A stretch of 59,336 bases of DNA from Bacteroidales bacterium (GTDB lineage Bacteria; Bacteroidota; Bacteroidia; Bacteroidales; Marinilabiliaceae). Below, piece by piece: positions 45,736 through 54,050 of the stretch; the first letter of the stretch is position 1; each line of letters starts with the position of its first letter. The stretch lies in contig JAFPZF010000077.1 in the NCBI GenBank assembly GCA_017417385.1, positions 1-59,336 on the forward strand, in the 5' to 3' direction. The position numbers and the translations under genes are program-made. The notes beneath the pieces are model-generated. The model was not told the origin of the DNA, ran no database searches, and saw only the letters and a list, made by a program, of their open reading frames with translations.

Positions 45736-46530
45736 CTACTTGATGCTCGTCTCCCCATACCTCCCCTTCGTAAATCTCCTGATCTCCGCCAACTGATGCG
45801 TGAACATGCGTCTCTCGTAGTTGTAGATTCCGTCTTCCGTCAATGTGTCTATCCTTACCCTTCCCGTCGAGTGTATGATCTTCCCTTCTCCTATGTACAT
45901 CCCGACGTGTGATATCACTCCGTTCTTGTTCCTGAAGTATGCGAGGTCCCCCGTCTCCAACTCTTTGAACTTGACTGGCTCTCCATAGTTGACCTGTATC
46001 CTCGCATCGCGGGGTAGCCAGATTCCGTGTATCCTGCATACTGTCTGTACGAAGCCTGAGCAGTCTATGCCCATCATGGTTCTTCCTCCCCATAGATACG
46101 GCGTGTTCAGTAGGCTTTTCGCTGTCCCGACGACTCCGTCCTTCCGTGCCTCCTCAAATCTGGATATGTCTATGTGATACGTCTCCCCGCCGACCTTCAT
46201 GCTGTCAAACGGTCCCGTCTGGCTGACTATCGAACCTACTGATAGGACGAGGCTCCCTGCACCCTCCTTCTCGATCTCTATGTAGCGGACGGGGACTACT
46301 ATCCTCTCGCTCTGCCGCCACTCCTCGACTTCCTCGTCTTTCAGCGTGTGTAGCATCTTGATGTCTGCCCATCCGACATACCCGTCCTCCAATATGCGTA
46401 TCTTCGCCCATCCAGACTCCAACCCGAGGACTTCATACGTCTCCCCGAATAGCATCTGGCTTATCATCTCTGAATGTATCGAACTCGTCGACCGTATCGG
46501 GACGACGACCTCCCTGCATATTCCTCTCAT
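45736..46530 (-). CDS. C40 family (NlpC/P60) cell-wall dipeptidase without signal peptide
   Basis: A 264-residue cysteine peptidase. SH3-like domains (about 5-60 and 70-130, with ESGWAKIRILEDGYVGW) precede the NlpC/P60 domain, where catalytic C157 is in GIDCSGFVQ, H208 in ISHVGMYIG and H220 in KIIHSTG. The start is the ATG at 46530, which overlaps the preceding stop as ATGA; the frame upstream is a shadow. No signal peptide is present, so the enzyme likely acts in the cytoplasm on recovered murein peptides, as proposed for related Bacteroides gamma-D-Glu-diaminoacid dipeptidases. It follows a LysM glucosaminidase gene. Confidence 0.87.
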   Translation of the reverse strand: MRGICREVVVPIRSTSSIHSEMISQMLFGETYEVLGLESGWAKIRILEDGYVGWADIKMLHTLKDEEVEEWRQSERIVVPVRYIEIEKEGAGSLVLSVGSIVSQTGPFDSMKVGGETYHIDISRFEEARKDGVVGTAKSLLNTPYLWGGRTMMGIDCSGFVQTVCRIHGIWLPRDARIQVNYGEPVKFKELETGDLAYFRNKNGVISHVGMYIGEGKIIHSTGRVRIDTLTEDGIYNYERRMFTHQLAEIRRFTKGRYGETSIK

Positions 46531-47513
46531 CGCAATACTATCTCGTCTCCAGGCACTGGCTCTTGCCCCTCCTTGAAACCGTTCCTCTTTTGTAACTTCC
46601 TTAGCTTCACCCCATACCGGTGCGCTACGTTCCACAGCGTGTCTCCTGTCTTGATGGTGTATGTCGGACAGTCTGGATGCGCCCTGTTCTTCTTCGGCCG
46701 TAGGTATAGGTACTTTATTGTCTTGATGTCTGCATTGTGGTCGAGGTCGTTGTATTTCAATAGTTCCCACTGCATCAGGTGGAACTCGCTCGCTATGCTT
46801 TCAAATGTGTCCTGTCCCCTGACCTCGATGTATCTTATGCCGTTGTTGTACTTGACTTCGTGTGCCATCAGTGGCTCGATTGCAAAGTCTGCCTTGACCT
46901 TTGGCGTCTTGCGTGGGACGTCAATCTCTGTCTCCTCTGCTTTCGCTTCCACTGGCTTCTTCTCCTCGCCTCCCTTGTCTGCTACTATGGTCTCCGGCTC
47001 TGCCTCTTCGCCTGTGTCATACTTGTGCAGCTTCTCCTCTTCTATGATCTTTATCAGTCTCTCTGCATACGTCGGCTCTGTCGCATACCCGCACTTCTTT
47101 AGTCCCCGCGCCCATCCTTCATAGTCTGTGCGCTTCAACTTGAACAGCTCTGCATACCTGCTCTTCGACACGAGGAAGTCGCTGTGGTCTTTGAAACTCT
47201 TATATGCGTCGTCGTAGCTCCTGAAGCACTCGTCTTTCTTGTCGTCGTCCTTCGTGAACGTCTCTCCTGTCCAGTCGCTATGGCACTTGATGCCGAAGTG
47301 GTTGTTGGCGTCTATCGCAAGGTCGGAGTTTCCGCAGTCGGACTCCAATATGCCCTGCGCTAGGGTGATGCTCGCAGGTATCCCCGTGCGGTTCATCTCC
47401 TCGATGGCCCAACCTTTGTACTTATCGATATATTGCTGTCGCGTCATGCGCTGCGCACTGGTCGTTACGAACGCTATCGCTAGTAAGACGCTCAGTATAA
47501 AGACGTTTCGCAT
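46527..47513 (-). CDS. Exported glucosaminidase-domain (GH73) protein with LysM repeats
   Basis: A 328-residue exported cell-wall hydrolase. After a signal peptide (MRNVFILSVLLAIAFVTTSA) comes a GH73-type domain (about 22-165; catalytic Glu in ASITLAQGILESDCGNSDLA, then NNHFGIKC). An acidic linker follows, then two LysM domains (about 225-275 and 282-327, YTIKTGDTLWNVAHRYGV), which bind peptidoglycan. Its ATG shares one base with the stop of the upstream MuiA gene (TAATG). The first 12 residues are almost identical to those of that MuiA gene, and the surrounding DNA is duplicated there. Confidence 0.9.
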   Translation of the reverse strand: MRNVFILSVLLAIAFVTTSAQRMTRQQYIDKYKGWAIEEMNRTGIPASITLAQGILESDCGNSDLAIDANNHFGIKCHSDWTGETFTKDDDKKDECFRSYDDAYKSFKDHSDFLVSKSRYAELFKLKRTDYEGWARGLKKCGYATEPTYAERLIKIIEEEKLHKYDTGEEAEPETIVADKGGEEKKPVEAKAEETEIDVPRKTPKVKADFAIEPLMAHEVKYNNGIRYIEVRGQDTFESIASEFHLMQWELLKYNDLDHNADIKTIKYLYLRPKKNRAHPDCPTYTIKTGDTLWNVAHRYGVKLRKLQKRNGFKEGQEPVPGDEIVLR

Positions 47514-47557
47514 TACTCTAATATCAGATTACGATTCTTGCTGTATTTGACGGTATA
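47482..47557 (-). repeat. Duplicated joint sequence, copy 1
   Basis: This 76-bp stretch covers the last codons of one MuiA gene and the first signal-peptide codons of the glucosaminidase gene. By eye about 69 of 76 bases match 49380-49455, exactly 1898 bp away. Confidence 0.8.
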
Positions 47558-49411
47558 CCGTAGCGTCAGCTTACGACTCTCTCCTGCCGAAAGGTTAAGA
47601 CGCCATGTGATTATGCCGCTCTTCGGATTCAGACTCCCGCTGCTCAACTCCTCGACCTCGACTTTTATGTCGCTGTCTGTCGAGACTGGCACCTGGTCTG
47701 TCAAGATGAGCTCTACTGGCTCCTTGTGGGTGTTGCGCACTGTCGTACACCACTCTATTGTCTTCTCCTGCGAGAGTCCTATCACCCTGCGCTTTTTGTT
47801 GTCAAAGGTCTTCTCCCTCTTGATGACGATCTGCTTGTCCCTCCCGAGTGAGAAACTGAGTGTGTCTGTCTCGCTCGTCGGATCTACGATTGTCTTCCCG
47901 ACATACGTGCCGTCGAAATATACTGTCGCCTCGCCGGATAGTAGATGCCGACTCTCCCAGTCTGTCACTTGCGCCATGATGAAGGCGTCTTTATCTACCT
48001 TCGGTGCACTCGATAGTGCATAGCTGGTCGGTAGCTCAAATCGTGCTATCTCTGTTGTCTTGGCTGTCCCGTCTGTCTGTATGGTGAGCGGCGTCTCTAT
48101 CTCGAACATGTAGCCGAAAGCTGTCTGTTTCTCGCTTGTCTTGACTATCTTATCGCTCTTCGCCTTCTTTGCCTCACTCGCCACCTCTGCAGCTGCTGTT
48201 TTATTTGCGTGCCGACTGGCCCTGCTTGGTCTCGAATACCCGTATCCGACTACTACCAATTCCGCAAGCTCTTGTTCGTCTTCTTCCAGTGTTACGTTGA
48301 GCAGCCCGCTTGACGGGACGCTCAGGACTTTCGTCTGATAGCCTATGAAACTGAATTGAAGCCTTCTGCTATCTCCCTTGAGCGTTATGCTGTAGTTGCC
48401 ATCAAGGTCAGATATGGCATGGATTCCTTCGTTCAGCAGCTCGACAACGACACCCGGCACTGGCTCTCCCTCCTCGTCTGTGATTCGCCCGTATGCTGTG
48501 TTAGCTACTTTCCCGTACGTCAGCTCACTCCCCGGATACGTCGGCGGCTGTAGCCCATAGCCGAGATTCCACTTCTTGAGGACTGGCGCTATCGAGCCCA
48601 GGTTGGGGTCCGTACTCGAAAGTGTCACTTTCGTGTTCTCCCACTTCTCGTCGGTCTTCTGATATATGTTCGCCTTATATGATACCTGTATCGGCTTACC
48701 TATGCCTGCCGAACGTATGTCGTACGTCGGATACCATCCCGCTCCGCTGACGTAATATCTCAGCCCCAGCGTCGTCGTCATCTGCCTCGGCGCATCTATC
48801 TTTATTACGACTTCTGTCTCCGGTGTCTTGCGACTCTTTGCTAGTTTTACTAGTTCATCTACTAGCTTGTTGCGCTCCTCGTCTGCCTTCTCCTTCTCCC
48901 TCTTGTTTGCCAACGTGCTCTCCTTCAGCTTCATGAGCTCTGCCCTATAGTACGGCGTCAGCTCTCTGACGTCGATTGTCGGCGTCACCGCTGTCATTTT
49001 GCTGATGTTGCAGTTGTCCTTCAGCAAGCTCTCTGTCTCTGTCAGGACTTCCGCCTCCGCATTGATCGTCTTGAGTCGCTCGTCGACGGCCTTTATCTTC
49101 TCCTCTATCTCCTTCTTGCTCTTCTCGTATGCCGCACTGTCGGCCTTGTGCTTCTGGCAGTTCATGCCGAGTATGGTGATGCCGTCGGTCCCACTGACCT
49201 GCATGGTCTTCGTGTCTGTATATGGTGACAACCCTGTGACGATGATTGTCTGCTCCCCAGCTTTCAACGTGACTTTCGCTCTCCTGTTGACCTGTGCTCC
49301 TTTCGAGAATACTGAGACGCCCTTCAGCTCGCTCGTCACTCTCTCCTGTGCTCCAGCCCACATTGATGACGCTATCGTCAGTAAGACGCTTAATATAAAT
49401 GTGTTTCGCAT
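47513..49411 (-). CDS. MuiA-family protein (DUF4140/DUF4139), downstream tandem copy
   Basis: A 632-residue exported protein of the mucoidy-inhibitor MuiA family. Order: signal peptide (MRNTFILSVLLTIASSMWAGA), DUF4140 N-terminal domain (ELKGVSVFSKGAQVNRRA), coiled coil (about 90-200), DUF4139 beta domain (about 215 onward, YYVSGAGWYPTYDIRSAG), an inserted carboxypeptidase-regulatory domain (about 308-390, GRITDEEGEPVPG), and the rest of DUF4139 to the end. It is a paralogue of the next upstream gene along its whole length. The true start is the ATG at 49411, sharing one base with the preceding stop (TGATG). The molecular function of the family is unknown. Its signal peptide resembles that of the glucosaminidase gene. 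Confidence 0.88.
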   Translation of the reverse strand: MRNTFILSVLLTIASSMWAGAQERVTSELKGVSVFSKGAQVNRRAKVTLKAGEQTIIVTGLSPYTDTKTMQVSGTDGITILGMNCQKHKADSAAYEKSKKEIEEKIKAVDERLKTINAEAEVLTETESLLKDNCNISKMTAVTPTIDVRELTPYYRAELMKLKESTLANKREKEKADEERNKLVDELVKLAKSRKTPETEVVIKIDAPRQMTTTLGLRYYVSGAGWYPTYDIRSAGIGKPIQVSYKANIYQKTDEKWENTKVTLSSTDPNLGSIAPVLKKWNLGYGLQPPTYPGSELTYGKVANTAYGRITDEEGEPVPGVVVELLNEGIHAISDLDGNYSITLKGDSRRLQFSFIGYQTKVLSVPSSGLLNVTLEEDEQELAELVVVGYGYSRPSRASRHANKTAAAEVASEAKKAKSDKIVKTSEKQTAFGYMFEIETPLTIQTDGTAKTTEIARFELPTSYALSSAPKVDKDAFIMAQVTDWESRHLLSGEATVYFDGTYVGKTIVDPTSETDTLSFSLGRDKQIVIKREKTFDNKKRRVIGLSQEKTIEWCTTVRNTHKEPVELILTDQVPVSTDSDIKVEVEELSSGSLNPKSGIITWRLNLSAGESRKLTLRYTVKYSKNRNLILE

Positions 49412-49455
49412 CACTCTAATATCAGATTACGGTTCTTGCTGTATTTGACGGTATA
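49380..49455 (-). repeat. Duplicated joint sequence, copy 2
   Basis: The same joint as 47482-47557: the end of the upstream MuiA copy and the first signal-peptide codons of the downstream MuiA copy. Together the two mark the edges of the tandem duplication. Confidence 0.8.
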
Positions 49456-51312
49456 TCTCATCGTCAGGCTCCGACTCTCTCCTGCCGCCAGGTTGAGCCG
49501 CCAAGTAACTATACCCGTCTGCGCATTGAGGTTCCCGCCTGTTAGCTCCTCGACCTCGACCTTTATGTCTTTGTCTGTCGAGACTGGCACCTGGTCTGTC
49601 AAGTCTATGTCTGTCGCATACTTATGGGTGTTCCTGACTGTCGTGCGCCACTCGATGGTCTTCTCCTGCGTGAACCCTATGACGCGCTTCTTCTTGTTGT
49701 CCGATACTTTCTCTCTCTTGATGACGATCTGCTTGTCCCTTCCGAGCGAGAAACTGAGCGTGTCGGCCGCTTTGCTCGGGTCTATCAGTGTCTTCCCGAT
49801 ATACGACCCCTCGAAATATACTGTCGCTTCGCCACTGAGCATGTTGTGCCCATCCCATTCTGTCGCCTTCGCCATGACGAATGCGTCGTTGTCTACCTTA
49901 GGTGCACTTGCTAGTGTGTAGCTCGACGGCAGCTCGAATCGCCCTATCTCTGTCGTCTTGGCTTTTCCGTCCGATGTGATTGTCAGAGGCTTCTCTATGT
50001 CGAACTGGTACCCCATAGCTGTCCTCGTCCCCTTTGTCGACACGACCTTGTCCACCTCCTCTTCGATTATAAATACATCTTCCATCTCCATTTCTGCCAC
50101 CTCATCGTTCTCAATAACCATATCATCGCTTCTCGACATTTTTGCTCTCGCACTGCCCATCAGCCTTGCCTCGTTCCTGACTGGCTGCGGCTTGCTGAGC
50201 GAGACGTCGACTCTGCTACCCGCCGACGCCGACCGTGTATAGCTGTCATAGCCGACTGCCGTAAACCGTATGCTCTTGTTGTCCCCGCTGAGGAGTATGC
50301 TGTAATTTCCCTCCGAGTCTGTCGTCGTCCGTACTCCACTCCCGATGACGCTCACTGTCGCCCCCTCTATCGGCCTACCATTCCTGTCGCTCACTCTTCC
50401 ATATACCTGTGCATCATAGCTCGACCCGTCTGTCCTATATGTCGGCGGCTTTATGCCATACCCGAGTCTCCACGTCCTTAGCACTGGGACTACGCTGCCC
50501 GTGCTCGGGTCCGAACTGAGGAGGCTTACATTGATGTTCCTCCAGTCCTCGTCGGTCTTCTGATGTATGTTAGCTTTGTATGAGACCTGTATCGGCTTGC
50601 CTATCCCTGCCGAACGTATGTCGTATGTCGGATACCATCCCGCTCCGCTGACGTAATAGACTATTCCGAGTTTTGTCGTCATCTGCCTCGGCGCATCTAT
50701 CTTGACGACGACCTCTGTCTGAGGCTCCTTCCTGTCTTTCGCTAGTTTTTCTCTCTTGCTGACGAGCTCTGCTCTCTCCTTCCCTAGCCGTGCACTCTCT
50801 TCCTGATTCGCCAATTTCCGCTCTTTCAGCTTCAGAAGCTCTGTCTGATAGTATCCTGTCAGGTCCTTGACGTCGGCTGTCGGCGTGACCGACGTCCTGT
50901 TATCGACACTGCAATTGCCGTCTAGCATCTTCTCCGACTGTGCTATCACCTCCGCCTCGACTGCATTGCGCTTCTTCTTCGCGTCGATAGCCTCTATCTT
51001 CTCGTTTATCTCCTTTGTCTTCTTCGCAAACTCTGCACTGTCAGCCCTATGCTTCTGGCAGTTTATCCCGAGAATAGTGATGCCGTCAGCTCCTTTGACC
51101 TGCAGCGTCTTGGTGTCGGTTAGCGGTGACAGACCTGTGACTATCACGGTCTGCTCCCCCGGCTGTAGCGTCAGCTTCGCACTCCTCGTCACCTGCGCTC
51201 CATTAGTGAACACTGTGACGCCCTTGAGCTCTGTGCCGACTCGCTCCTGTGCACTCACGGTCCCCGCTGTCGCTAGCATTGCTGCTATGCCTATTGCTAA
51301 CCCTATTCTCAT
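49411..51312 (-). CDS. MuiA-family protein (DUF4140/DUF4139), upstream tandem copy
   Basis: A 633-residue exported paralogue of the gene that follows, with the same domain order: signal peptide (MRIGLAIGIAAMLATAGTVSA), DUF4140, coiled coil, DUF4139 with an inserted carboxypeptidase-regulatory domain (about 308-385, GRVSDRNGRPIEGATVSVIG). A short acidic linker (EMEMEDVFIIEEE) is not shared by the other copy. The two copies are most alike in DUF4139 (APRQMTT, YYVSGAGWYPTYDIRSAG) and at the C-terminus (RYTVKYSKNRNLILE). Its signal peptide differs from that of the downstream copy. It is preceded by a YkgJ-type gene with a 24-bp gap, so it may be inside a longer operon. Confidence 0.88.
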   Translation of the reverse strand: MRIGLAIGIAAMLATAGTVSAQERVGTELKGVTVFTNGAQVTRSAKLTLQPGEQTVIVTGLSPLTDTKTLQVKGADGITILGINCQKHRADSAEFAKKTKEINEKIEAIDAKKKRNAVEAEVIAQSEKMLDGNCSVDNRTSVTPTADVKDLTGYYQTELLKLKERKLANQEESARLGKERAELVSKREKLAKDRKEPQTEVVVKIDAPRQMTTKLGIVYYVSGAGWYPTYDIRSAGIGKPIQVSYKANIHQKTDEDWRNINVSLLSSDPSTGSVVPVLRTWRLGYGIKPPTYRTDGSSYDAQVYGRVSDRNGRPIEGATVSVIGSGVRTTTDSEGNYSILLSGDNKSIRFTAVGYDSYTRSASAGSRVDVSLSKPQPVRNEARLMGSARAKMSRSDDMVIENDEVAEMEMEDVFIIEEEVDKVVSTKGTRTAMGYQFDIEKPLTITSDGKAKTTEIGRFELPSSYTLASAPKVDNDAFVMAKATEWDGHNMLSGEATVYFEGSYIGKTLIDPSKAADTLSFSLGRDKQIVIKREKVSDNKKKRVIGFTQEKTIEWRTTVRNTHKYATDIDLTDQVPVSTDKDIKVEVEELTGGNLNAQTGIVTWRLNLAAGESRSLTMRYTVKYSKNRNLILE

Positions 51313-51336
51313 CGTTTTTTTCTGTCTTTTTTGTCC

Positions 51337-51588
51337 TTACTCTTCGAGACTGCTCAATATCTCTATCGCCTCCTCGTCGGTGTCCCCACAGAACATCCGC
51401 TCCGCTGTGAATCCTCCGCAGACTCGCGGACGCTCCGGTTTCCCGAATATCATGCACTCGTTATTCTCCGAGAGGTTCACGCATCGGACTCCCGCCGGCT
51501 TGCCGTTTGGCATCCCCGGTATCGGCGAACTGATTGATATGACTATGCAGCACGCCCCGCATCCTTTCCGACACTCGAATGTGCTCAT
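51337..51588 (-). CDS. YkgJ-type Cys-cluster protein
   Basis: An 83-residue protein with a Cys-rich pattern, FECRKGCGACC near the N-terminus, then RCVNL, NECMIF and RVCGGF, as in the YkgJ/UPF0153 family thought to bind zinc or an iron-sulfur cluster. The start is the ATG at 51588, sharing one base with the dus stop (TGATG). The family sits next to diverse enzymes and its role is unknown. Translational coupling to the tRNA-dihydrouridine synthase is the only functional hint. Confidence 0.83.
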   Translation of the reverse strand: MSTFECRKGCGACCIVISISSPIPGMPNGKPAGVRCVNLSENNECMIFGKPERPRVCGGFTAERMFCGDTDEEAIEILSSLEE

Positions 51589-52520
51589 CACAGACTCGCT
51601 ATCAACATCGACACGCCAGCCGTGTACTGGTCCAGCGTGTGCGCCTTCTTTATCATCTTGTGCGCCTTCCTGTCTCCCTCCGGGAATAGGTACTCCCAGT
51701 AGGTCTGCATGTGACCGACGACCTGCTTCCCGTCCGAGAATCTCCCGCTCAGCTCGTTGACTATCGCGTCATGGAACTTCCTGAAGCTCTCCGCCTCGTT
51801 CAGTCTCTCCTCGCCTCGCAATACTCTCGCCAACTGCGGGTCGCCTATCAGCCCCCTGCCTATCATGACGCCCTTTAGCCTCGGGACTCTCGCCAGTACT
51901 TTCTCGATGTCCTCCTCGGTGTGTATGTCGCCGTTATAGACGACCTCCTGCTTGCACTCTGCCGCAAACGCTTCGAAGGCGTCAAGGTCGCACTCGCCCT
52001 TGTACTGCTGCTTCGCATACCGCGCATGTACGGCGACGTGTCTTAGGCTGACTCCGTTTATCATCTCGACGACGTCCCTCCACTGATACGCGTCTGCATA
52101 CCCGAGTCTCATCTTGAGGCTGAACTCTATCTCGCCTGCCAAGTCTCCCAGCGCCTTTAGGACGTCCTCCAGCTTGTCCGGATTGTTCAATAGCGCAGCT
52201 CCTCGCCCGTGTGCCATGACCGGCGGAAACGGGCACCCGATGTTGACATCGACCCTCTTGTCACCCTTCGCACATATCGGCTCGACGAGTCTCCGTAGCT
52301 CCTCGCCACTTCCGGGCAGCACCTGCGCTACGCAGTTCTTCAGCTCGTCCTCCTGATACTCCCTGAGGTCTCGCTTCCTGAAATCACCCCTCTCTATGCG
52401 TATAAAGGGGGTGTAGTAAAAATCTACTCCCCCATATACCGCTGCATGCTCACGCCGATAGTACACATCTGTGATGCCCTGCATCGGCGCTGCATGTATC
52501 TCTATTCTTTTGTCTATCAT
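51588..52520 (-). CDS. tRNA-dihydrouridine synthase
   Basis: A flavin-dependent enzyme reducing uridine to dihydrouridine in tRNA, 310 residues. The FMN barrel begins with IEIHAAPMQGITD; the catalytic Cys is C96 in DVNIGCPFPPV. KMRLGY, HARYAKQQYKG (the RNA- and FMN-contacting His/Lys segment), VVYNGDIHT and VMIGRGLIGDP follow in the usual order. Which uridines it modifies cannot be told. It lies 7 bp after the GH43-like gene and shares one base with the YkgJ-type gene. Confidence 0.93.
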   Translation of the reverse strand: MIDKRIEIHAAPMQGITDVYYRREHAAVYGGVDFYYTPFIRIERGDFRKRDLREYQEDELKNCVAQVLPGSGEELRRLVEPICAKGDKRVDVNIGCPFPPVMAHGRGAALLNNPDKLEDVLKALGDLAGEIEFSLKMRLGYADAYQWRDVVEMINGVSLRHVAVHARYAKQQYKGECDLDAFEAFAAECKQEVVYNGDIHTEEDIEKVLARVPRLKGVMIGRGLIGDPQLARVLRGEERLNEAESFRKFHDAIVNELSGRFSDGKQVVGHMQTYWEYLFPEGDRKAHKMIKKAHTLDQYTAGVSMLIASL

Positions 52521-52527
52521 TAAATCT

Positions 52528-53574
52528 CTACTTCTTGTTGCCCCAAGCCTCTAGCCTATCATACTCGGCCTTCGTCAAGCGCATGAACGACCCATGCTGC
52601 GGCGCCTTCACTCCGACGATGCCCTGTGGCTCTGTGAAGTTCCTCATGTTCTTGTCTGCCTTGCAGATCCTGTAACGCCTCGGCTTCGACGAGTACTCTA
52701 TGTATGCAACTCGCCATCCTTCCTCGCCTTCTATCTGGAACGCCGACGGACCCTCGCACTTCTTGTTCCCCTCGAAGTCTACGTAGTCGTCATCTACTGG
52801 CTCCGACCACGGTCCTGTCAACTTGTCCGCAGTCGATGTGAAGATACCTGGCTTGCCGCCCTCCTTCTTTATCATCATGTGATACTTCCCGTCCGCTGGG
52901 ACGTAGTTGATGTCCGCATCTATCGTCGCATAACCCCAGTCAAACAATACCTGTGGCTTCGTCATCTTCGTGAAGCTCCTGTCTGCATGCGAATAGTAGC
53001 ACCTGTCATACTCGTTCTCGTTGTCCTTGTCGAGCAATAGCGAGTAGTAGATGAGGTAGCCGCCCTTCGTGCCGTCCTCCCACGTGAAGTCGGCATCCCA
53101 GATGAACTGCGGGGCCCAGACTCTGCATATCTTGCTGTAGTCCTCTATCACACCCGGTGTGTTCTTGTCACAGAAGATGCTGTCGCCCTTCCTGAAGTCG
53201 AACGTCTCCGACTTCCAGTTGATGAGGTCGTCCGAACGTAGCAGGTTCATGCCATAGTTGTACCATACCCTGCTGTTCCTTACGCACATGTCCGTCGTCG
53301 TCATGAGGTACTTCTGACCGTCCTCCGAACGCGAGATGTACGCATCCCTCGCTCCTCCTTCGATGCCGCTCAGCGCCTTCGTGTCATACACTTCCTTGCC
53401 GTCAAGTAGGTCGTGGTAGTTGAGTCCGTCTCGACTCAATGCGTATGCCGTCCATTCGCCTTCATCGCTCATGTGGCAATACAGATAGCCGTACGTAGAG
53501 TTGTCCTCTGTCGTCCCACAGCCTGCCCCTATCATTGCCACGACTGCACCAAGGCTTATTATCCCTTTCTTCAT
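52528..53574 (-). CDS. GH43-like five-bladed beta-propeller lipoprotein
   Basis: A 348-residue predicted lipoprotein (VVAMIGAGCGTT, Cys near 19). The repeats WTAYALSRDGLNYHDLL, LLRSDDLINWKSETFDF, RVWAPQFIWDADFTWEDG and CEGPSAFQIEGEEGWRVAYI are typical of GH43/GH62-like propellers, with the Glu in CEGPSAF at the general-acid position. Known members cleave arabinose or xylose side chains or act as arabinanases; the exact activity is not evident. It lies between a DUF486 membrane protein and dus with short gaps (23 and 7 bp). Confidence 0.82.
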   Translation of the reverse strand: MKKGIISLGAVVAMIGAGCGTTEDNSTYGYLYCHMSDEGEWTAYALSRDGLNYHDLLDGKEVYDTKALSGIEGGARDAYISRSEDGQKYLMTTTDMCVRNSRVWYNYGMNLLRSDDLINWKSETFDFRKGDSIFCDKNTPGVIEDYSKICRVWAPQFIWDADFTWEDGTKGGYLIYYSLLLDKDNENEYDRCYYSHADRSFTKMTKPQVLFDWGYATIDADINYVPADGKYHMMIKKEGGKPGIFTSTADKLTGPWSEPVDDDYVDFEGNKKCEGPSAFQIEGEEGWRVAYIEYSSKPRRYRICKADKNMRNFTEPQGIVGVKAPQHGSFMRLTKAEYDRLEAWGNKK

Positions 53575-53597
53575 TTATGATTTAATTATCTGGTTCC

Positions 53598-53975
53598 TTA
53601 TTTCTTGAACATGAAGTATACTGCCAAAATCAAGAACACGAATGCTATCAGGTGATTTATCCTGAAGGTCTCTGTCTTGAAAAAGACGAGTGTAAAGATA
53701 GTAAAAATTGTTAACGACATCACCTCCTGTATCACCTTTAACTGTACAAGACTGAATGGCCCGTCATTTCCGACGTATCCTATCTTGTTGGCAGGTATCA
53801 TGCAGAAGTACTCAAACAATGCTATGAACCAGCTGAGAAATATCGTCGCTACTAACCCAAGCGACGAGCCCCACTCTGTCTTCGCTATCCGTAAGTGACC
53901 ATACCATGCGAATGTCATGAATACGTTCGATACGACCAACAACCCTATTGTCATCAGGCCTTTTACTGGTATCAT
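53598..53975 (-). CDS. DMT-like membrane protein (DUF486)
   Basis: A 125-residue inner-membrane protein with four hydrophobic segments, the usual size of DUF486 proteins, which belong to the drug/metabolite transporter clan. The FAWYGHLR and CMIPANKIGYV motifs are characteristic. The substrate and function are unknown. It lies 75 bp after proS, with a GC-rich hairpin between, and 23 bp before the GH43-like gene. Confidence 0.88.
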   Translation of the reverse strand: MIPVKGLMTIGLLVVSNVFMTFAWYGHLRIAKTEWGSSLGLVATIFLSWFIALFEYFCMIPANKIGYVGNDGPFSLVQLKVIQEVMSLTIFTIFTLVFFKTETFRINHLIAFVFLILAVYFMFKK

Positions 53976-54001
53976 CTTCTCTTTCTCCTATCTTATACGG
54001 A

Positions 54002-54036
54002 CGAGGCGACTGTCGATCTCTCAACACGCCGCCTCG
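54002..54036. terminator. Possible hairpin after proS
   Basis: CGAGGCG at 54002-54008 pairs with CGCCTCG at 54030-54036, with a 21-nt loop. There is no strong T run. It could end proS transcription or mark a processing site. Confidence 0.4.
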
Positions 54037-54050
54037 CTCTCCTTGCTCTC

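Noticed and set aside
46527-46770. An 80-residue N-terminal extension of the NlpC/P60 protein
   Set aside because: The extension is the out-of-frame shadow of the LysM domain; the ATGA overlap at 46530 gives the natural start.
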